From contig JAVVXB010000004.1 of NCBI GenBank assembly GCA_036651815.1, forward strand, positions 46,643-110,642: DNA of 64,000 nt, in the 5' to 3' direction. The position numbers and the translations under genes are program-made. This stretch comes from JAVVXB01 sp036651815 (GTDB lineage: Bacteria > Bacillota > Clostridia > Christensenellales > CAG-138). Every line of letters begins with the position of its first letter. Positions within the stretch are counted from its first letter, which is position 1. This document shows positions 34,620 through 43,053 of this stretch, piece after piece. Under the pieces are notes generated by a model that saw only the letters and a list, made by a program, of their open reading frames with translations, was not told the origin of the DNA and made no database searches.

Positions 34620-36029
34620 TTATGCTTTCTTTGTGCGGTTAATGGTATCCAGGCGAATTCCATCTCTCCCGAATACCTCCGCAATTGGACGACCTTCCAA
34701 GCGAATCTTATCGGGAATACCTGTCATTCGCTCCGCCATCTGCTTGAGTTCTGCAATCTCCATTACTTGTATCCCAGCCTCTTGTAGCCGCTTGCGCAAA
34801 TCCGGCTTTTGAGGATTCACCGCAATGCCTTTTTGTGTCACGAGTACATCGATATCCTTTCCTGGCGTGGAAATGCACTGCACGCGCTCTGTAATAATTG
34901 GCAGCCTCGCACGAAAGAGCGGTGCGATGATCATCGTGAGTTTTGCGCCAGCAGCAGCATCGCTGTGACCACCGGCTCCTCCCATAATCATCCCGTTGGA
35001 ATTTGTATGAACATTCACATTGAAATTCACGTCAATTTCCGTTGCACCCAATAAAGCCACATCCAAACTGTCAACCGCTGCACTTTTGGCACCTGGGCTG
35101 GCGTACTGAATTGCATTAATTTCGTGATGCTTTTGGTTGTTACGAATCGATTCGACTGATTGTAAGTCAAAGCACTGCACATCCATCAATGCATCAAAAA
35201 AGCCTTCATTGAGCATATCCACCAAATAGCCCGTAATGCCGCCCAACGCAAAGCTACCATGGATATGCTCAAGTCGCATCGTATCCTTCAAAAACATCGC
35301 TGTCGCAAGTGTTGCGCCGCCAGCACCGGTCTGAAAGCTAAACCCGTCTTTCAACAGATTGGAATGTTGAATAACGCGGACAGCTTGTTCCGCCATCAGC
35401 AAACCAATGGGATCGCGTGTGATCCGGGTAGTTCCCGAAACGATTCCTGCCGGATCTCCAATTTCGTCGACCACCACCACGAAATCTACCTGTGTTTCTG
35501 GAATCAACCAGCTTTCCAACGGATAAGGCATTAAATGATCCGTAATCACAATCACTTTTCTTGCATACATCGCATCCGCATAAGCATACCCAAGACTTCC
35601 GCAGGCTGATTTTCCATATTTGCCCGAGCAGTTTCCCATCGAGTCTGCCGCCGGAGCTGCAATAAAGGCGACATCAATGGGCGTTTTCCCCCGCGCAATA
35701 TCGCAGGCACGTCCGCCGTGGGTTCGAAACTCTACCGGTCGTTCCAGTATGCCATTTGAAATTGGTCCGCCAATACCGGCCGACATATAATCCGTTTGAA
35801 TTGCGGTAACAACTTTATTTTGTATATGCTCCAATAAAGGAGCGTGAACATCAAACAGTGCGCTGGCATTCACCGTAAGATCAAGGATTCCTTGCCGTGC
35901 AATTTCTGCCAGCACTCGATTGATTGTATAATCTCCATTACGCAGATGATGATGAAACGAAATTACCATACCGTCCCGAAGGCCAGATAACCGGATCGCT
36001 TCTCCCAGCGATTCTACCAATTTGTTCAT
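34620..36029 (-). CDS. citF: Citramalate/citrate lyase alpha subunit (CoA-transferase)
   Basis: A 469-residue CitF-family protein. It transfers the acetyl-ACP thioester to citramalate (or citrate), giving citramalyl-ACP. Family blocks include FHHHLRNGDYTIN, GGRACDIARGKTPIDVAFIAAP and GGAGGHSDAAAGAKL. ATG 36029 lies one base after the citE stop; the frame is open nine codons further but that is citE sequence. In a cluster with glutamate mutase and mesaconase, citramalate is the expected substrate, cleaved to acetate and pyruvate, and the general CitF fold is shared with citrate lyase. Confidence 0.92.
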   Translation of the reverse strand: MNKLVESLGEAIRLSGLRDGMVISFHHHLRNGDYTINRVLAEIARQGILDLTVNASALFDVHAPLLEHIQNKVVTAIQTDYMSAGIGGPISNGILERPVEFRTHGGRACDIARGKTPIDVAFIAAPAADSMGNCSGKYGKSACGSLGYAYADAMYARKVIVITDHLMPYPLESWLIPETQVDFVVVVDEIGDPAGIVSGTTRITRDPIGLLMAEQAVRVIQHSNLLKDGFSFQTGAGGATLATAMFLKDTMRLEHIHGSFALGGITGYLVDMLNEGFFDALMDVQCFDLQSVESIRNNQKHHEINAIQYASPGAKSAAVDSLDVALLGATEIDVNFNVNVHTNSNGMIMGGAGGHSDAAAGAKLTMIIAPLFRARLPIITERVQCISTPGKDIDVLVTQKGIAVNPQKPDLRKRLQEAGIQVMEIAELKQMAERMTGIPDKIRLEGRPIAEVFGRDGIRLDTINRTKKA

Positions 36030-36030
36030 T

Positions 36031-36909
36031 TTACAATACCTGCCTTCCCATGCCAAGCATTTCCATCGTGTTAATTATGCTCTTCGCCCGTGCAACAACG
36101 GGCGCATCCACCATTTTCCCATGCAAGGACGCGACGCCCTTTCCCTCCGCTTCCGCTGTGGCAATTGCTTCCAGCACTTCGTATGCGTTGGAAATTTCCT
36201 GTTCGGTCGGGGTGAACGCAGAATTGATTGCTTCAACATGGCGCGGAGAAATCGCAGCTTTTCCAGAAAAACCCAAGCCTTTCGCAAATTCAGCGTCCTT
36301 TTGCAGACCTTCATCGTCATGAACATCGGTAAACGGCGTGTCAAACACATCTACGCCCGCAGCACGTGCAGCGCACACCAGTCTGGTTCGTGCATATAGG
36401 ATCTCTGCTCCTGCCTTGGTACGTTTGCATTGCAGATCGGCCGTCAGATCCTCGCCGCCAAGCAATAGTCCCTTCACCCGATTGGAAGCGGAGGCAATGG
36501 AAAAAGCATTTTCCACACCCAACGCCATTTCAATCAGCGGAAGCATCCCGATTGTTCCTTCCGAAATGCCGGCGCGTTTTTCTGCGCATGCCAGTTCGGC
36601 ATCCACCGTCTGAATATCGGCCGCACATTTAACCTTTGGCGGCATGACCAAATCCGGTCGAAGCGGTACGATCTCTGCCAAATCCTTTCTCCAATACGGC
36701 GAATCAATGGCATTGATCCGAACAATGATTTGAATGCTACGCGTGCATAATGATTGCATGGTGTATCGCGTTAAAATTCGCGCGGCGTCCTTTTCTTCCA
36801 GTGAAACAGCGTCTTCCAGATCGAGAATAACGCCATCGGCGCCCATCGCGTCGATATGAATCAGCTTATTGGGCGTAGAACCCGGAATAAATAGCAGTGA
36901 ACGTAACAT
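36031..36909 (-). CDS. citE: Citramalate/citrate lyase beta subunit
   Basis: A 292-residue HpcH/HpaI-type aldolase barrel. It starts MLRSLLFIPGSTPNKL and has ADGVILDLEDAVSLEEKDAAR, the CitE signature with the acidic metal ligands. It cleaves citramalyl-ACP (citryl-ACP in citrate lyase) to pyruvate (oxaloacetate) and acetyl-ACP. It starts two bases after citD and ends one base before citF, in the standard D-E-F order of lyase operons. Confidence 0.94.
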   Translation of the reverse strand: MLRSLLFIPGSTPNKLIHIDAMGADGVILDLEDAVSLEEKDAARILTRYTMQSLCTRSIQIIVRINAIDSPYWRKDLAEIVPLRPDLVMPPKVKCAADIQTVDAELACAEKRAGISEGTIGMLPLIEMALGVENAFSIASASNRVKGLLLGGEDLTADLQCKRTKAGAEILYARTRLVCAARAAGVDVFDTPFTDVHDDEGLQKDAEFAKGLGFSGKAAISPRHVEAINSAFTPTEQEISNAYEVLEAIATAEAEGKGVASLHGKMVDAPVVARAKSIINTMEMLGMGRQVL

Positions 36910-36911
36910 CT

Positions 36912-37178
36912 TTAGCCCTCCAAGCTCCGACGAATGGCAGTTTCCAATCTTGCACGCAGTACACAGTCCAGTGCGCCGCGATCATTGATCCGCACATGCG
37001 CATTCTGGATTTCAAATGTGGCTAGCATTTCCGTGGCCATGCTTTGAATTTGATTACCAAATTGCTGGTACACAACCGACTCTATTTCAAGCTGTAGTCC
37101 TGCATCTATTGGTTCGATTTCGATATAGGCATCGCTGGACTCCAGCGTTCCGGCCGAGGCTCTTCTTACAATCTGCAT
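36912..37178 (-). CDS. citD: Citramalate/citrate lyase acyl carrier protein (gamma subunit)
   Basis: An 88-residue carrier protein; the modified serine is Ser14 in AGTLESSD, exactly where CitD carries its phosphoribosyl-dephospho-CoA arm. It shuttles the acetyl thioester between CitF and CitE. ATG 37178 follows AGGGAG by nine bases and gives the family start; 18 upstream codons are open but cover the promoter region. First gene of the citDEF-fumAB type operon. CitX and CitG from 25.6-27.1 kb should supply its prosthetic group. Confidence 0.92.
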   Translation of the reverse strand: MQIVRRASAGTLESSDAYIEIEPIDAGLQLEIESVVYQQFGNQIQSMATEMLATFEIQNAHVRINDRGALDCVLRARLETAIRRSLEG

Positions 37179-37195
37179 TTTGAACAACTCCCTAC

Positions 37196-37247
37196 TTGTA
37201 TTATTACAACTTACGTTTATTATATAATACAATTAAAAGAATTTCAA
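37196..37247 (-). promoter_or_regulatory. Promoter and palindrome upstream of citD
   Basis: Minus strand: TTGAAA (37247-37242), 17-base spacer, TATAAT (37224-37219). Downstream of the -10, 37196-37209 is the perfect palindrome TTGTATTATTACAA (TTGTA-N4-TACAA). It lies where a repressor would block initiation. The half-site differs from that of the gntR palindrome, so a different regulator may bind. Confidence 0.75.
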
Positions 37248-37304
37248 CGGATCTACATCTTTTCAGAATCAGCTATTCGCGGTATACTGATTGTATGGTT
37301 GAGG

Positions 37305-37465
37305 GTATTCCTAAAAAAGGAATATGTGTGTACAAGTGGATTGTTTCGTCCATTCAAACGAGGAATTTGCAGGTTCAGTGGAAGTTGATCTGAAATTGCA
37401 AGCACGCGAATGGCAAAAACAATGCGAAAACGTTTTTCGGAGTATTTGGAAATACGCGCTAGAGG
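37305..37465 (+). repeat. Copy C of the ~150-base repeat family, upstream of citC
   Basis: Aligns with copies A and B. In one frame it reads (M)CVQVDCFVHSNEEFAG, then SVEVDLKLQAREWQKQ and FRSIWKYALEV without a stop inside the repeat. Against copy A, several codons differ only at third positions (GAA/GAG, GTT/GTG, CTG/CTT, TTT/TTC), which suggests a former or present small coding sequence. The GAGGTG that serves as citC ribosome site lies at its end. The remaining part of the 37179-37471 gap is the citD promoter. Confidence 0.65.
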
Positions 37466-37471
37466 TGTGCT

Positions 37472-38344
37472 ATGGAAATTGCTTATGGGCGTCCGTTTAC
37501 CGGCCATGCGCTTGCAGAATTATTGGCATTTCTGGATGCGCACGGTCTCCGTTACATGCCCGGCATTCAGTTCACCGTAAATCTATATGAGAACGATGGA
37601 TTGGTTGGCACTGGTTCGCTTACCGAAAACATCGTCCAGTGTGTTGCCGTTTCTCGCCAACATCAAGGAGAGAATCTTTCCGCCATCATTCTTACTGCAC
37701 TTACTAAAGAAGCTTTTCTTAAAGGAGATGGACATCTTTTCCTTTATACAAAGCCGGAAAGCCGCCATCCCTTTGAAAGCCTTGGCTTCTTCGAGATAGC
37801 ACAAACACAACATGTATTATTGATGGAGAATCGCCGCAATGGTGCGGAAGAATTTGTCCATTCTCTACCGATGTCTGCTTCCGTTGGCGATATCGGCTGT
37901 ATTGTGATCAATGGTAATCCGCCCACATACGGTCATCTTCACTTAATCGAAATAGCTGCCAGCCAGTGCGCGCAGTTATATGTATTTATTCGTTCGTCGG
38001 AACATAGCCCTTTGCTCGTTGCAGACCGTTGCCTGCTTGTCCGAACAAAAACGGCGCATCTTTCCAATGTACTCGTGTGTCCCACTGGAAATTACTTGAT
38101 TCCATACGCTGCCTTCCCCGATTATTTCCTGCGCGACTGCTCATGTTCACTGAAGATTCATTGTCAACTGGATCTAAAGATTCTCCTTCGCTATTTCGTT
38201 TCCATTCTAAATATAACCAAGTGTTTTATTGAAGCGAAGCCGCTCAGCGCTTTAACCGTTGCTTATAACCGGGAGCTGCTGGCGTTCCTTCCGCCCCATG
38301 GCGTGCAGGTTTTAGAAATTCCCCATTTAACCGATTGCGATTAG
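37472..38344 (+). CDS. citC: Citrate lyase ligase-type CitC, C-terminus apparently frameshifted
   Basis: A 290-residue CitC homolog, shorter than the usual 330-350. Residues 1-130 are the GNAT-like domain; the nucleotidyltransferase domain begins INGNPPTYGH (TxGH motif) and runs to LPPHGVQVLEIPHL. CitC acetylates the thiol of the lyase carrier arm using ATP and acetate. The frame stops at 38342-38344, but from 38365, shifted by two, the sequence reads RALLAQGALNDIPSL, the normal CitC tail. Some inner motifs (FIEAKPLSALTVAYN for a usual FVGEEP...VTxAYN) also look eroded. It may be inactive or recently broken. It faces away from citDEF. Confidence 0.75.
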   Translation: MEIAYGRPFTGHALAELLAFLDAHGLRYMPGIQFTVNLYENDGLVGTGSLTENIVQCVAVSRQHQGENLSAIILTALTKEAFLKGDGHLFLYTKPESRHPFESLGFFEIAQTQHVLLMENRRNGAEEFVHSLPMSASVGDIGCIVINGNPPTYGHLHLIEIAASQCAQLYVFIRSSEHSPLLVADRCLLVRTKTAHLSNVLVCPTGNYLIPYAAFPDYFLRDCSCSLKIHCQLDLKILLRYFVSILNITKCFIEAKPLSALTVAYNRELLAFLPPHGVQVLEIPHLTDCD

Positions 38345-38464
38345 CCAATTGGTGAAAAGTCAAGCGCGCGCTGTTGGCGCAAGGTGCGTTGAATGATATT
38401 CCATCGCTTATGCGGGATGTAACAACCCAAAATTTACGAAATGACTACGAAAGGAAAACACTTT

Positions 38465-39397
38465 ATGCCTTATTCTGATAGAATGCAACGGAATCATCTA
38501 TACAGTGTATTCTTTGCCCCACGCGGTAGAAATCGGATTTTTGATCTGGGCATCCAGATTGCACAGATGTATCTCAGCCCCTTCGATAAGATCATCGGCA
38601 TTGTCGGAGAGGCTGGCTCTGGAAAAAGCGCGCTCATCAAGGGAATGTTTCCAGGGTTGGAGTTAACAAACGATGACGATGGCGTTAATATTCGTCCGCT
38701 TCCGCTATTAGAATTGGATCGTCAATCAGGCTTTTTCTCGCCGCACACCTATCATGTGGATATTCGCTTTGAGTTGGCTTTTTCCCAGCCACACGAGCTT
38801 GCGACTGCAATCCGAGAGGCAATTTCCCGGCAGCGGCGGGTCATTGTGGAACACTTCGATCTAATCTACCCTTTTCTTGGCATGAACGCCCAGCTTCTAA
38901 TCGGCGTAGGCGAAGAAATTCTGATAACACGCCCCAACATCTTCGGCCCTGAACCGAAGGAGATTCGTCGAATTGTATTTGAATCACTTCCCTATCGGCT
39001 GATGGCTCATACAGCCGAGGATCTCTGTGAATTTTATCTGCCGCCCAAGGATATGGCACGCTGCCAGCATTCCGATATCAAGCATGGATTTGTGTTGACA
39101 TTCGATGAGCATACGCCGGATGTAGATCTGTTCGAATTGGAGCAAAAGGTACTCGCTGCAATCGCTGCGGACTATTCCGTCAGTTATCAAGATGAAGAAC
39201 ATATTGCCATCAATGGTACACCCCATGCGTGTACTGGTCCACGTACACACGTACCTCATACTGGCATGATTGAGCATTTCCGATTATTGCACAAATTTCT
39301 ATACAATCCGTTGGACAAGCAATATCTCTTGGTTGGCCGCGTTGGAGAGTCATCCGATGAAAAGATGAGCCAGTTTAATGATCTCGACCTGAAATAG
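38465..39397 (+). CDS. P-loop protein of unknown function next to citC
   Basis: A 310-residue soluble protein with a clear Walker A, GEAGSGKS (48-55), followed by an acidic LTNDDDGVN segment. No classical Walker B, sensor or transporter signature is visible. The middle (residues 95-190) has IREAISRQRRVIVEHFDLIYP and histidine-rich stretches (RCQHSDIKHGF, TPHACTGPRTHVPHTG) that could bind metal. I chose ATG 38465, with AAAGGA nine bases upstream, over the first ATG at 38441, which has none. It follows the citC remnant by 120 bases on the same strand, so a role linked to the lyase or to glutamate fermentation is possible. Confidence 0.65.
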   Translation: MPYSDRMQRNHLYSVFFAPRGRNRIFDLGIQIAQMYLSPFDKIIGIVGEAGSGKSALIKGMFPGLELTNDDDGVNIRPLPLLELDRQSGFFSPHTYHVDIRFELAFSQPHELATAIREAISRQRRVIVEHFDLIYPFLGMNAQLLIGVGEEILITRPNIFGPEPKEIRRIVFESLPYRLMAHTAEDLCEFYLPPKDMARCQHSDIKHGFVLTFDEHTPDVDLFELEQKVLAAIAADYSVSYQDEEHIAINGTPHACTGPRTHVPHTGMIEHFRLLHKFLYNPLDKQYLLVGRVGESSDEKMSQFNDLDLK

Positions 39398-39568
39398 CAT
39401 CCAGCGCCCTGCGAACAGTCTCTTCCGGATGTGCGCATTCTCTTCGTTCGGGGACGAAAATGCCATGTCGAAGTTCTGAATGCGACCGTGTATCTGCGCA
39501 TCGTCTGCCTTTTCAACCAGCATTGCTGTGTTCCCGGTTTGTGTGCTGTAAACGATGGTATACTTCAT
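39375..39568 (-). pseudogene. Flavodoxin-like gene remnant
   Basis: The minus-strand ATG at 39568 begins MKYTIVYSTQTGNTAMLVEKA, a flavodoxin phosphate-binding loop (TQTGNT). After about 25 residues the homology is lost; in another frame the end reads HPEETVRRALDAISGRDH and a stop at 39375, which resembles a flavodoxin C-terminal helix. The central half of the domain is missing, so this is probably an internally deleted gene. It lies downstream of the EFR1 gene on the same strand and overlaps the end of the P-loop gene on the other strand by 23 bases. Confidence 0.5.
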
Positions 39569-39642
39569 GTGGCTTGTCCGCATTATCAAAGCCGCTCCAT
39601 TGTTTGAAGGCACGCCGTCCACTACATTTGGACTCCCCTTTC

Positions 39643-40407
39643 TCACAAGAAAAGTTCGTTTTTCTTGCGCGTACTACACGCTTTCCTCATCTTTTGTGCC
39701 CCGGCGGCAACCACTACACGGTTGACTTTCCGCGCTTGTACTGGACAGACAGCAATACAACGCATGCAGGAGATGCATTTGACTGCGTCAGTTTGCATGG
39801 GATCATGATCTGGGATCGCCCCAACGGGGCATTTTTGGGCACAAAGTCCGCATTTTGTACAGGCACTGTTTGCTTTCGGTTTCATAGGTACGCCGCCATA
39901 TATCCGATACGGCTTTTTCCCGGGAACAATCAAGGATTCGAATCGATCCCCGTGCTCAATCGCCTGCTTTATTTTTTCTGCGAAAGCAGTCAATTCCTCC
40001 CGGTCCTCCTGATCTGGGCGACCTGCTGCAAATTGGTGCATGATGGAATGCTCAGCCACGGCCGCCACTGCCGCCATACAGCAAAATCCTGCGTCCGTTA
40101 GCGTGTCTTGCAGTTCCAGTAAAGTATCCTCATAAGCACGGTTGCCAAACACTGCGATCAAAATCGTCTTCGCGTTGCCGCCCTGCATCTTTTTCAGCCT
40201 CGAAATGACAATTTCCGGCACCCTGCCGCCGAAAGATGGCACCGCAACAAAGCAGATGTCCTCATAGGTGAACCCCAAGGCATCGAAATCCATCGTGCTA
40301 TCAGATAAATCAACCGTAACATGCTCTTGTTGAAAGGCTCCAGCAACCAAAGCAATCACCTTCTGTGTTCCACCCGTAGGACTGAATGTAATTTCATAGA
40401 CGTTCAT
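39643..40407 (-). CDS. EFR1-type flavodoxin-ferredoxin fusion protein
   Basis: A 254-residue fusion. Residues 1-150 are a flavodoxin-like domain with the FMN phosphate loop SPTGGTQ (9-15); the C-terminal part has two 4Fe-4S sets, CTKCGLCAQKCP and CISCMRCIAVCP. Proteins of this EFR1 group are predicted electron carriers in anaerobes, partner unknown. I start it at ATG 40407, giving MNVYEITFSPTGGT, with AGGGAG about twelve bases upstream. It stands apart from its neighbours, followed by a flavodoxin remnant. Confidence 0.85.
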   Translation of the reverse strand: MNVYEITFSPTGGTQKVIALVAGAFQQEHVTVDLSDSTMDFDALGFTYEDICFVAVPSFGGRVPEIVISRLKKMQGGNAKTILIAVFGNRAYEDTLLELQDTLTDAGFCCMAAVAAVAEHSIMHQFAAGRPDQEDREELTAFAEKIKQAIEHGDRFESLIVPGKKPYRIYGGVPMKPKANSACTKCGLCAQKCPVGAIPDHDPMQTDAVKCISCMRCIAVCPVQARKVNRVVVAAGAQKMRKACSTRKKNELFL

Positions 40408-40908
40408 TTTTTTGTTAATCTCCCTTATGTGTATGGAATAAAGGCTCATGATTATCGTGGCTTCCCGTCAGGTATCAGGAGTCATCCGTCAACTACCGCT
40501 CACCGCATCCGGATCGAGGATACTCCTCATTTATTCCACAACGTTATGCTGCGGCTTGATTGGTTCCCATTTGTTTCAAATGATGCGATCCATTTTACAA
40601 TCAATTTGTATAGATCATTATAACGCAACAGAATATCAGTCGCAATATCAATCCCGCAAAGTACGCGCATAGCATGAAATCACTGTTTTTCAGTATTGTA
40701 CCATGTAGTAGTTCACGTTTAGTCCATACCTCTGTACTTCAACCGAACCGGTTTCTTTTCATGTGGGTAAGCCGGCAAGTGTGGTATAATATAATTGTTT
40801 TCGTTAGGCGCAAGCGTACAGATGGTTGAAATGGTTTTCATATCATCTGCTACATACACCTCGCGCCTCAGTATCCACTCAACATTACCGATTATGCGAG
40901 GAGACACA
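40408..40908. other. 500-base gap between divergent EFR1 and ABC-F genes
   Basis: I find no supportable gene here. An extended -10 TGGTATAAT (40782-40790) on the plus strand, without a clear -35, probably drives the ABC-F gene about 120 bases downstream and leaves a longish leader (about 40797-40908). Such leaders are common before ABC-F genes that respond to antibiotics, but I see no convincing terminator hairpin in this one. A short hydrophobic plus-strand reading frame at 40448-40672 lacks a ribosome site and recognisable homology. Confidence 0.4.
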
Positions 40909-42714
40909 ATGCTATTATCCGCTGAACATATTGCTAAAAACTATGGTTCCAAGCAGCTGTTGCAAGATGCTTGTTTATATTTAAATGAAAAAGACCGAAT
41001 TGGCATCATTGGTATCAATGGTACCGGCAAGAGTACGCTGCTCAGAATTCTCGCTGGGCTGGAAACGCCGGACGAGGGAATCATATCGGTCAAACGCAAC
41101 ACGCACATTTCGTTTCTACCACAAAACCCAGTGATGGATGACGAGATGACGGTTATCCAACAGGTATTCTCAGAGTTTTCTCCGCAGTTTCGGGAGATTA
41201 ATGAGTACGAAGCCAAATCCATGTTGACAAGGCTCGGCATCACGGATCACACTGCCAAGATCGGAACGCTCTCCGGCGGCCAACGCAAGCGCGTCGCTCT
41301 GTCTGTCGCACTCATCCGTCCGGCAGACATCTTGATTCTGGACGAACCAACCAACCATCTGGACAGTGATATGGTCATTTGGCTGGAACAACGACTCAGC
41401 CGATTTTCGGGCGGCTTAATTCTGGTCACTCATGACCGTTATTTTTTGGAACGGGTGGTAACACGTATCGTAGAATTGTCACATACAAAACTCTACAGCT
41501 ACGATGCGAATTATTCCATGTATCTGGAGTTGAAAGCTGAACGTGAAGATATCGCGGTGGCCAGCGAACGAAAGCGTCAGTCCATCCTACGCAGGGAATA
41601 CCAGTGGATCATGCGTGGCGCAAGAGCGCGCAGCACAAAGAGTCGTGAGCGCATTGATCGCTATCATGCGCTCAAAGATCAATCCGAGCCGATCATGGAC
41701 GATACGGTTCAGATGGCAACGGTTTCCAGCCGTCTGGGCAAGAAGTTGATTCAGCTGAACAATGTTACAAAAGCTTTTGATGGGCGCACCGTAGTCAATC
41801 ATTTTTCATACAGCATTCAGCGCGATGACCGTATCGGAATCGTTGGAAAAAATGGGGTTGGAAAATCCACGCTGCTGAATCTTATTGACAGACGGTTGCT
41901 GCCTGATTCGGGCACTGTAGATGTGGGGTCCACCGTACAGATCGGCTATTTTACGCAGGAAAACCGTGAATTGGATGGCAGCATGCGCGTGTATGATCTA
42001 ATTAGTCAAGTGGCAAGCGAAGTGAAAACGGCAGAAGGAACCTTTTCTGCCTCTCAACTGTTGGAGCGTTTTTTATTCACATCCGATTTGCAGTATACGA
42101 CCATCGGCCGCTTGAGCGGCGGCGAGCGACGCAGACTTTATTTGCTGAGCATCCTGATTGCTGCGCCAAATATACTGTTGCTGGATGAACCAACCAACGA
42201 TCTGGATATTGAAACGTTGACCATTCTTGAGGATTACCTGATGTCCTTTCCGGGCGCGGTAATTGCCGTCTCCCATGACCGATATTTTCTGGATAAGGTC
42301 GCAGACTGTATTTTTGAAGTCGAGTACGGTGGAGCCATCGCTTGTTATACGGGCAATTATGCGGACTATGCCGCGAAACGTCCTCCCCAGCCGCAGTCAG
42401 AAAGTCGAAAGGTTTCCCCGCAAGTTGAATGCACGACCGCAGCTGACAACGATGCTTTGGGAAAAAAAAGAAAGCTAAAATTTACCTATAAGGAACAGCG
42501 GGAATTTGAAACCATCGACGATGACATTGTTGCGATCGAAGCTCAGATCTCAGCATGTGCAGATGATATTGCCAAAGCCACCAGTGATTATGTGCAACTG
42601 CAGGTGTTAATGTCGCAGATGGATACGTTGAAAGCGGAACTGGATGCAAAGACGGAGCGCTGGGTTACCCTAAACGACCTGGCCGAGCAGATTGTCGCCC
42701 AAAAACAGGAGTGA
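40909..42714 (+). CDS. ABC-F family ATPase
   Basis: A 601-residue soluble protein with two ABC ATPase domains and no membrane part. Walker A motifs are GINGTGKS (35-42) and GKNGVGKS; signature motifs are LSGGQRKR and LSGGERRR; Walker B ILDEPTNHLDS and LLDEPTNDLDI. A charged linker joins the two halves, and the C-terminus is a coiled coil of about 80 residues as in Uup-like members. ABC-F proteins act on the ribosome or on replication intermediates rather than in transport. GAGGAG precedes ATG 40909. Confidence 0.92.
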   Translation: MLLSAEHIAKNYGSKQLLQDACLYLNEKDRIGIIGINGTGKSTLLRILAGLETPDEGIISVKRNTHISFLPQNPVMDDEMTVIQQVFSEFSPQFREINEYEAKSMLTRLGITDHTAKIGTLSGGQRKRVALSVALIRPADILILDEPTNHLDSDMVIWLEQRLSRFSGGLILVTHDRYFLERVVTRIVELSHTKLYSYDANYSMYLELKAEREDIAVASERKRQSILRREYQWIMRGARARSTKSRERIDRYHALKDQSEPIMDDTVQMATVSSRLGKKLIQLNNVTKAFDGRTVVNHFSYSIQRDDRIGIVGKNGVGKSTLLNLIDRRLLPDSGTVDVGSTVQIGYFTQENRELDGSMRVYDLISQVASEVKTAEGTFSASQLLERFLFTSDLQYTTIGRLSGGERRRLYLLSILIAAPNILLLDEPTNDLDIETLTILEDYLMSFPGAVIAVSHDRYFLDKVADCIFEVEYGGAIACYTGNYADYAAKRPPQPQSESRKVSPQVECTTAADNDALGKKRKLKFTYKEQREFETIDDDIVAIEAQISACADDIAKATSDYVQLQVLMSQMDTLKAELDAKTERWVTLNDLAEQIVAQKQE

Positions 42715-43053
42715 ATCGTCCCCACAACGCTGCATCGTTTTTTTGAGAAACTCACCTGATTTATCGCTTTACGCATTCCCTCCTACCGCAAGATTGGAAA
42801 GGTGCCGCATGATAACCATTGCTTTTACCCGATTGACTAGGACAGAAGCATTCATATCATGCCTTGGCTGATTGAAGTGACCTTTTCATTTTGATTCATA
42901 AAGACGGGTCACCATGGAGCGTCCATCCTTACCTGCCAGAATGCAGCCGTTCAGCCATGAATGTGCCATTTCAACATGTGCAACCCATGCTGACGATCTT
43001 TGTGATCCATGATCCACTAGGGATAGTTGAAAACGAAAGGAATTGGTTTTCGC
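42715..43053. other. 339-base gap between the ABC-F and AAA ATPase genes
   Basis: No gene, tRNA or clear promoter is visible. A T-run (42741-42747) after a weak four-base stem may end the ABC-F transcript. The only ribosome-site-like sequence is GAAAGGA about 12 bases before the next gene. Confidence 0.4.

Noticed and set aside
40448..40672. 74-codon hydrophobic plus-strand frame in the EFR1/ABC-F gap
   Set aside because: No ribosome site, no family match, and the flanking sequence looks non-coding.
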